From Propionibacterium sp. (GTDB lineage Bacteria > Actinomycetota > Actinomycetes > Propionibacteriales > Propionibacteriaceae): DNA of 8,807 bases. This document shows, piece by piece, positions 5,074 to 8,807 of this stretch (within the stretch, counting starts at the first letter, position 1; every line of letters starts with the position of its first letter). The translations under genes and the position numbers were made by a program. The DNA lies in assembly GCA_012837465.1 (NCBI GenBank), contig DURG01000057.1, forward strand, positions 1-8,807. Reading direction: 5' to 3'. The notes under the pieces were generated by a model. That model saw nothing but the letters and a program-made list of their open reading frames with translations, had not been told where the DNA came from and did no database searches.

Positions 5074-6743
5074 AGCAGCGGCTTGATCTGGTCGCGGACC
5101 TGGCCGCGCAACACCTTCCCGATCATCGAGGTGGGCAGCTCATCGACGGTGACCACGCGGCGCGGCACCTTGTAGGCCGACAGCCGTTCCTTGGCCCACG
5201 CTCGCACCTCGGCCTCGTCGACCGTGGAATTGGGCACCACGGCCGCGACGATCTGCTCATCGCCGCGTTCCTGCTTGACGCCCACCACCGCGACGTTCTC
5301 GACGGCGGGATGCTGGCGCAGCACGCGCTCGACCTCGCTGGGGGAGACGTTGAAGCCACCGGTGATGATGATCTCCTTCAGTCGATCCACGATGGTGGCG
5401 AAGCCGTCCTCGTCGAGCGTGACGACGTCGCCGGTGCGGAGCCAGCCGTCGGCGGTGAGAGCCTCGGCCGTCGCCTCGGGCTTGTGCCAGTAGCCCTGGA
5501 ACACCTGCGGGCCCTTGACCCACAGCTCACCCGGTTCGCCCACGCCTACGTCCCGACCGTCCTCGTCCACCACGCGGCGCAGCGTCGACGGGAACGGGAT
5601 GCCGATGGTGCCGGTCTTGCGGGTCTCGTTGAAGGGGTTGCCCATGGCGATGGGCGCGCACTCGGTGAGGCCGTAGCCCTCGACGAGGAGGCCGCCGGAG
5701 ACGGACTCCCAGAGTTCGACGGTCTCGTCGGGCAGGGTCATGGCGCCGGAGATGCACCACTTGACCCCCGACAGGTCGATGCCCTTCTCCTTCGCCCCGT
5801 TGGCGGTCTTCTCATAGATGGGCGGCACCGCGCAGTAGATCGACGGCGGGTTCTTCTTCATTTCGGCCAGCGCCATGTCGACGTCCGGCCGGGGGAACAG
5901 CACCTGGCGGGCCTGCTTGTAGACGCCGAACGTGACGTAGAGCACCATGCCGAACGCATGGAACATCGGCAGCATCGCGTAGCTGACCTCGCGCCCGGTC
6001 TGCGCACCGTGCATCCAGGCCACGCCCATCAGGGCGTTGGCGTACATGTTGAGGTGGCTGAGCATGACGCCCTTGGGTACGCCCGTGGTGCCGGAGGTGT
6101 ACTGGATCGCGCCCAGGTCGTTGATGGACGGCCGCGGGTGGGCAGGGTCGAGCATGGGGCCCGACAGCAACTGCTTCCAGGTGAGATCGCCCTTGTCTCC
6201 GCTGGTGAGGGCTTCGCGCTTCTCCCTCAGCGAGGGGACGGGGAGGCCGAGCAGCAGGCGCTTGACGGTGGGGAACTCCTCCAGCATGTTGACGGCCACG
6301 ACAGTGGGCTGGGTGGACACGGCACGCAACTTGGGCACCACGCGGTCCATGGCGATGGCCACCTTGGCGCCGTGGTCCACGAACACCTCGTCGAGTTCGC
6401 GCTCCGTGGACAGCGGGTTGTGCTCGCACACCACGGCACCCAGGCGCAGGATGGCGTAGAAGGCCACGAGGTGCTGCGGGCAGTTCGGCAGGAGGATCGC
6501 CACCCGGTCTCCCGCGACGACGCCCAGTTTCCGCAGGCCTTCGGCGGCGTGCTCGATCCGCTCGCCCAGCTGGCGGTAGGTCATGGTGCCGCCGAAGAAC
6601 TCCGTGGCCACCTTGTCTCCGGCCTCGCGGCAGGACCGCTCACACATGTCGGTGAGGGATTCGGTGGGCAACTCGATCTCTGCGGGTACCCCGGGCTGGT
6701 AGAAGCGCACCCAATCCGGGATGGGCGAAGGCGTGGTGGTCAT
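5070..6743 (-). CDS. Long-chain fatty-acid--CoA ligase (AMP-binding enzyme)
   Basis: This 557-residue enzyme of the adenylate-forming superfamily activates a carboxylic acid with ATP and then CoA. Core motifs appear in order: the P-loop YTSGTTGVPKG (215-225), EGYGLTE (355-361), GWLRTGD (433-439), the hinge DRLKEIIITGGFNVSPSEVE (453-472), and PTSMIGKVLR (537-546) with the catalytic Lys543. Domain order and length fit FadD-type medium- or long-chain acyl-CoA synthetases. Chain length preference cannot be read reliably, and a related acid is possible. ATG 6743 is preceded at 6 nt by TAGGTT (6755-6750, minus), a possible -10 for leaderless expression. The gene also lies only 22 nt after the M23 gene on the same strand, so read-through is likely. 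It separates xerC from the M23/rpsB pair, which are closer together in Mycobacterium as I recall. Confidence 0.93.
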   Translation of the reverse strand: MTTTPSPIPDWVRFYQPGVPAEIELPTESLTDMCERSCREAGDKVATEFFGGTMTYRQLGERIEHAAEGLRKLGVVAGDRVAILLPNCPQHLVAFYAILRLGAVVCEHNPLSTERELDEVFVDHGAKVAIAMDRVVPKLRAVSTQPTVVAVNMLEEFPTVKRLLLGLPVPSLREKREALTSGDKGDLTWKQLLSGPMLDPAHPRPSINDLGAIQYTSGTTGVPKGVMLSHLNMYANALMGVAWMHGAQTGREVSYAMLPMFHAFGMVLYVTFGVYKQARQVLFPRPDVDMALAEMKKNPPSIYCAVPPIYEKTANGAKEKGIDLSGVKWCISGAMTLPDETVELWESVSGGLLVEGYGLTECAPIAMGNPFNETRKTGTIGIPFPSTLRRVVDEDGRDVGVGEPGELWVKGPQVFQGYWHKPEATAEALTADGWLRTGDVVTLDEDGFATIVDRLKEIIITGGFNVSPSEVERVLRQHPAVENVAVVGVKQERGDEQIVAAVVPNSTVDEAEVRAWAKERLSAYKVPRRVVTVDELPTSMIGKVLRGQVRDQIKPLL

Positions 6744-6749
6744 GGACCC

Positions 6750-6755
6750 AACCTA
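6750..6755 (-). promoter_or_regulatory. Possible -10 element for the acyl-CoA ligase
   Basis: TAGGTT on the minus strand has the TAnnnT pattern and ends 6 nt before ATG 6743, so transcription could begin at the start codon itself. No clear -35 is seen upstream, where the M23 coding sequence ends. The start lacks a good Shine-Dalgarno site, which fits leaderless expression but does not prove it. Confidence 0.3.
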
Positions 6756-6765
6756 GTGCCAAGAG

Positions 6766-7686
6766 TCACGCAACGAGCGTGAGGGGGTCCACCAGCGCGC
6801 CACCTCGCCACGCCATCCAGTGCAGGTGGCAGCCCGTCGACAGGCCCGTGTTGCCCACCACCCCCACCTGCTGCCCGGCGCTGAGGCGCTGGCCCGGGCG
6901 CATCGTCGTGGACGGGAGGTGGGCGTAGGCGGTGCGGAACCCGCCGCCGTGGTCCACCACCACGCGGTACCCATAACCCCCGTGGTAGCCGGCGCTGGTC
7001 ACGGTGCCGGCGGTGGGTAGGACGATCGGCGTGCCACAGGCGGCGCCGAAGTCGACGCCGTCGTGCAACTTGTACACGCCGGTGACTGGGTGGCGGCGCA
7101 TCCCGAAGCGCGACGTGATGGGCCCTCTCACCGGGTAGCTGCCCACCGAGCCGACAACCTGGGCCGCGCCGATCGGCGGTGGGGGCGCCGGTTGGGCGCC
7201 GCGGGGGAGCAGGCGCACCACCGACGTGGACAAGAAGGCGGTGGGATCTGCGTACTCGGTGCCGTCGGTCAGCCCCCAGTGAAGGCAGGCCTGGGTGGGG
7301 CAGTGGCCCGGGGCAAGGGTTCCGACGTGCTGCCCGGCCTCCACAGTCTCCCCCTTGGCGACGGCGGAGACGACCGGCTGGTAGGTGGTGCGCCAGCCGT
7401 TGCCGTGGTCGATGGACACGGTTGGGCGCCCGGCTACGGAGCCGGCGAAGTGCACGACCCCCGGGGCTGCCGCCACCACGGGCTCGCCGTCGCGCCCGGC
7501 GAGGTCGACGCCGCGGTGCCACGCGTCGAAGCGGCCGACGTCGTCGAACCCGCGCAGCACCCGCCCCGGCAGGGGAGTGTCGAGCACGAACCCATCCGCG
7601 GAGGCGGAGGGGGAACCGAGGGCGAGGAGGAGGCAGGCCAGGAGTGCGACAATGGTTCTCACACTTCCACTGTGGCCAACCGGCAC
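6766..7686 (-). CDS. Secreted protein with two tandem M23 (LytM) domains, the first catalytically degraded
   Basis: GTG 7686 gives 306 residues. A signal peptide (hydrophobic VALLACLLLALG, likely cut after SASA, about residue 30) sends it across the membrane to the cell wall. Domain 1 (about 45-150) keeps the zinc-ligand pattern (His57, Asp61, His136), but the two catalytic His are changed: YQPV at 102-105 replaces YxHL and CLH at 134-136 replaces HLH. After a Pro-rich linker (163-171), domain 2 (about 185-306) has RFGMRRHPVTG, His208, Asp212, YAHL (254-257) and HLH (287-289), so it looks like an active zinc peptidase for peptidoglycan cross-bridges. The degraded TTYQPV/CLHW form is, as I recall, the usual one beside rpsB in actinobacteria; the intact second domain would then be an addition. 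GTG 7662 (residue 9) gives a more conventional signal peptide; neither start has a good ribosome site. The gene diverges from rpsB and precedes the ligase by 22 nt. Confidence 0.9.
   Translation of the reverse strand: MPVGHSGSVRTIVALLACLLLALGSPSASADGFVLDTPLPGRVLRGFDDVGRFDAWHRGVDLAGRDGEPVVAAAPGVVHFAGSVAGRPTVSIDHGNGWRTTYQPVVSAVAKGETVEAGQHVGTLAPGHCPTQACLHWGLTDGTEYADPTAFLSTSVVRLLPRGAQPAPPPPIGAAQVVGSVGSYPVRGPITSRFGMRRHPVTGVYKLHDGVDFGAACGTPIVLPTAGTVTSAGYHGGYGYRVVVDHGGGFRTAYAHLPSTTMRPGQRLSAGQQVGVVGNTGLSTGCHLHWMAWRGGALVDPLTLVA
7671..7679 (+). promoter_or_regulatory. DnaA-box-like sequence (one mismatch)
   Basis: TGTGGCCAA differs at one position from the TGTGGACAA copy starting 42 bp to the right. 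Both are flanked by C and C (CTGTGG-CAACC). It sits between the two possible M23 start codons. Alone it would not be convincing; the exact spacing to the second copy is why I list it. Confidence 0.3.
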
Positions 7687-7712
7687 CCCGAATCACCACG
7701 TGCGGCCGAACC

Positions 7713-7721
7713 TGTGGACAA
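7713..7721 (+). promoter_or_regulatory. DnaA box, perfect match to the high-GC actinobacterial form
   Basis: TGTGGACAA is the complement of TTGTCCACA, the consensus DnaA box reported for Streptomyces and Mycobacterium. It lies in the M23/rpsB gap, about 16 bp left of the predicted rpsB -35. DnaA could act here as a transcription factor or be titrated. A single 9-mer may occur by chance, so function is unproven. No dnaA/dnaN genes or box cluster suggest an origin. Confidence 0.45.
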
Positions 7722-7737
7722 CCCCCGGCGGCAGTGT

Positions 7738-7767
7738 TTGGTCGAACCGGGGCTGACTCGATAGCAT
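7738..7767 (+). promoter_or_regulatory. Predicted rpsB promoter
   Basis: TTGGTC (7738-7743) and TAGCAT (7762-7767) are separated by 18 bp and form a reasonable sigma-70-type promoter. Transcription would start near 7774 and give a leader of about 170 nt before rpsB. A perfect TTGACA occurs at 7789-7794, but I see no -10 at 16 to 18 bp from it, so I prefer the first pair. Confidence 0.5.
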
Positions 7768-7776
7768 GTGCACTGC

Positions 7777-7926
7777 AACCCGTGTGGGTTGACATCGCAT
7801 GCGCTGCGCGGGAGACCGTCGGTGGCCGCGTGGTCCTTCGCCTGACGGCGGGGGTGCGGCGCCGGGCGCATCAGGCAAAGGCCCCAACCGGGGTCACCAC
7901 AACCACCGTGGGCCCAGTGCGCCCAC
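7777..7926 (+). promoter_or_regulatory. Structured rpsB mRNA leader (possible autoregulatory element)
   Basis: This gap carries a series of inverted repeats. AACCC-GTGT-GGGTT (7777-7790) is a 5-bp stem with a 4-nt loop. An 11-bp stem pairs 7840-7850 with 7860-7864 and 7871-7876, with a 6-nt bulge at 7865-7870. GGCCCC-AACC-GGGGTC (7880-7895) is a 6-bp stem including one G-U. GTGGGC-N7-GCCCAC (7908-7926) is a 6-bp stem ending 6 nt before the ribosome site. S2 genes in several bacteria are controlled by their own protein through leader RNA; applying this here is an inference. High GC content makes some pairing expected. Confidence 0.4.
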
Positions 7927-7932
7927 CTCATG

Positions 7933-7937
7933 AAAGG
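7933..7937 (+). promoter_or_regulatory. rpsB ribosome binding site
   Basis: AAAGG lies 7 nt before ATG 7945 and fixes the rpsB start. The last leader hairpin ends a few bases upstream, so folding there could affect ribosome access. Confidence 0.6.
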
Positions 7938-7944
7938 CACGACC

Positions 7945-8807
7945 ATGGCAGTCGTCACCACGCGCCAGCTGCTCGAGAGCGGCGTTCACTTCGGTCACCA
8001 GACCCGTCGTTGGAACCCCAAGATGAAGCGCTTCATCTTCACCGAGCGCAACGGCATCTACATCATCGACCTGCAGCTGTCGCTCAGCTACATCGACAAG
8101 GCCTACGCCTTCATCAAGTCCACCGTCGCCCGCGGCGGCCAGGTGCTGTTCGTCGGCACCAAGAAGCAGGCCCAGGAGGCCATCGCCGAGCAGGCCACCC
8201 GCGTCGGCATGCCCTACGTCAACCAGCGTTGGCTCGGCGGCATGCTCACCAACTTCGGCACCGTCTCGAAGCGCATCTCGCGCCTCAAGGAGCTCGAGGG
8301 CATGGACCTGACCGACACCTCCGGCTCGGGCCTCACCAAGAAGGAGCTCCTCCAGCTCGACCGCGAGCGCACCAAGCTCGACAAGACGCTCGGCGGCATC
8401 CGCGACATGGGTCGCACCCCGCAGGCCGTGTGGATCGTCGACACAAAGAAGGAGCACCTCGCCGTCGACGAGGCGCGCAAGCTGAACATCCCGATCGTCG
8501 GCATCCTGGACACCAACTGTGACCCCGATGAGGTCGACTACGCGGTGCCCGGCAACGACGACGCGATCCGCTCCGTCGCCCTGCTGACCCGCATCATCGC
8601 CGACGCCGTCGCCGACGGCCTCATCGAGCGTTCCTCCGGTCGCTCCGGTGAAGAGGCCCAGAGTGAGCCCATGCCCGACTGGGAGCGCGAGCTCCTGGGA
8701 GCCGACGAGCAGGCCGCTGCCGCCCCGGCCGAGGAAGCCGCTGTGGCTCCCGCGGAGCAGGTGGAGCGCCCCGACAACGCCGAGCAGGCCGAGTCTGCGG
8801 CCGACGC
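7945..8807 (+). CDS. rpsB: Small ribosomal subunit protein uS2 (3' end cut by the window)
   Basis: The frame runs from ATG 7945 to the window edge without a stop, giving 287 residues. S2 sits on the back of the 30S subunit at the head-body junction and helps bind S1 and mRNA. The N-terminus (VTTRQLLESGVHFGHQTRRW, NPKMKRFIFTERNGIYIIDL) is highly conserved, as are VLFVGTKKQAQEA, YVNQRWLGGMLTNF, ERTKLDKTLGGI and the LNIPIVGILDTNCDP segment. From about residue 235 the sequence becomes an acidic Ala/Glu/Pro-rich tail, common in actinobacterial S2 and likely disordered. Elongation factor Ts (tsf) is expected directly downstream outside the window. Expression should come from the promoter near 7738-7767 through a long leader. 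Confidence 0.97.
   Translation, partial: MAVVTTRQLLESGVHFGHQTRRWNPKMKRFIFTERNGIYIIDLQLSLSYIDKAYAFIKSTVARGGQVLFVGTKKQAQEAIAEQATRVGMPYVNQRWLGGMLTNFGTVSKRISRLKELEGMDLTDTSGSGLTKKELLQLDRERTKLDKTLGGIRDMGRTPQAVWIVDTKKEHLAVDEARKLNIPIVGILDTNCDPDEVDYAVPGNDDAIRSVALLTRIIADAVADGLIERSSGRSGEEAQSEPMPDWERELLGADEQAAAAPAEEAAVAPAEQVERPDNAEQAESAAD

Noticed and set aside
3095..5086. Very long plus-strand open frame (663 codons) across the transporter end, def and xerC
   Set aside because: It overlaps three recognised genes in other frames, has low-complexity Arg/Gly/Ala-rich translation and matches no family I know. Such frames are expected opposite or beside GC-rich coding sequence.
4755..6782. Plus-strand open frame of 675 codons antisense to the acyl-CoA ligase
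   Set aside because: It is a shadow of the ligase on the other strand, rich in His, Gly, Asp and Val as expected for the complement of GC-rich codons, and has no domain.
7766..7792. Eight-codon open frame before rpsB (ATG 7766 to TGA 7792)
   Set aside because: Its ATG lies within the predicted -10 element, upstream of the likely transcription start, so it would not be in the transcript.
7789..7794. Perfect TTGACA as the rpsB -35
   Set aside because: No acceptable -10 hexamer occurs 16 to 18 bp downstream; the TTGGTC/TAGCAT pair fits better.

Overview
The window is GC-rich, densely coded chromosomal DNA of an actinobacterium. The evidence is strong G/C at third codon positions, frequent GTG starts, gaps of only tens of bases, start codons without clear Shine-Dalgarno sites, and a xerC / M23 peptidase / rpsB neighbourhood that I recall from Mycobacterium and other Actinomycetota. 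A Propionibacteriales-type organism is my guess from overall protein flavour; the sequence does not prove it. I see no insertion sequence, phage gene, CRISPR array, tRNA or rRNA.

Layout. At the left edge, on the minus strand, lies most of an aminodeoxychorismate synthase (PabB) that is just entering what looks like a fused PabC-type lyase domain when the window ends. It diverges from a SpoU-family RNA 2'-O-methyltransferase on the plus strand across 25 bp centred on a perfect palindrome. Next on the plus strand are a short lipoprotein resembling one lobe of a solute-binding protein and an unusual cation diffusion facilitator, joined by a 4-nt start/stop overlap. Peptide deformylase (minus) converges on the transporter, with both stop codons inside one CTAG. 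Deformylase diverges from xerC (plus), and xerC converges on an acyl-CoA ligase (minus) with the same CTAG arrangement. Upstream of the ligase on the minus strand is a secreted protein with two M23 domains, the first catalytically degraded and the second intact. It diverges from rpsB (plus, open at the right edge), which has a long GC-rich leader containing several inverted repeats.

Function. Most genes are housekeeping: folate precursor synthesis, RNA methylation, N-terminal maturation of new proteins, chromosome dimer resolution, fatty-acid activation and a ribosomal protein. The less ordinary items are the lipoprotein/transporter pair (two linked genes with atypical features), the tandem M23 protein, the palindromic divergent promoter between pabB and the methyltransferase, and the rpsB/M23 intergenic region, which holds two DnaA-box-like sites 42 bp apart as well as the structured leader.

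No stretch longer than 300 bases lacks a gene. The largest gap is the 258 bp before rpsB, described below.
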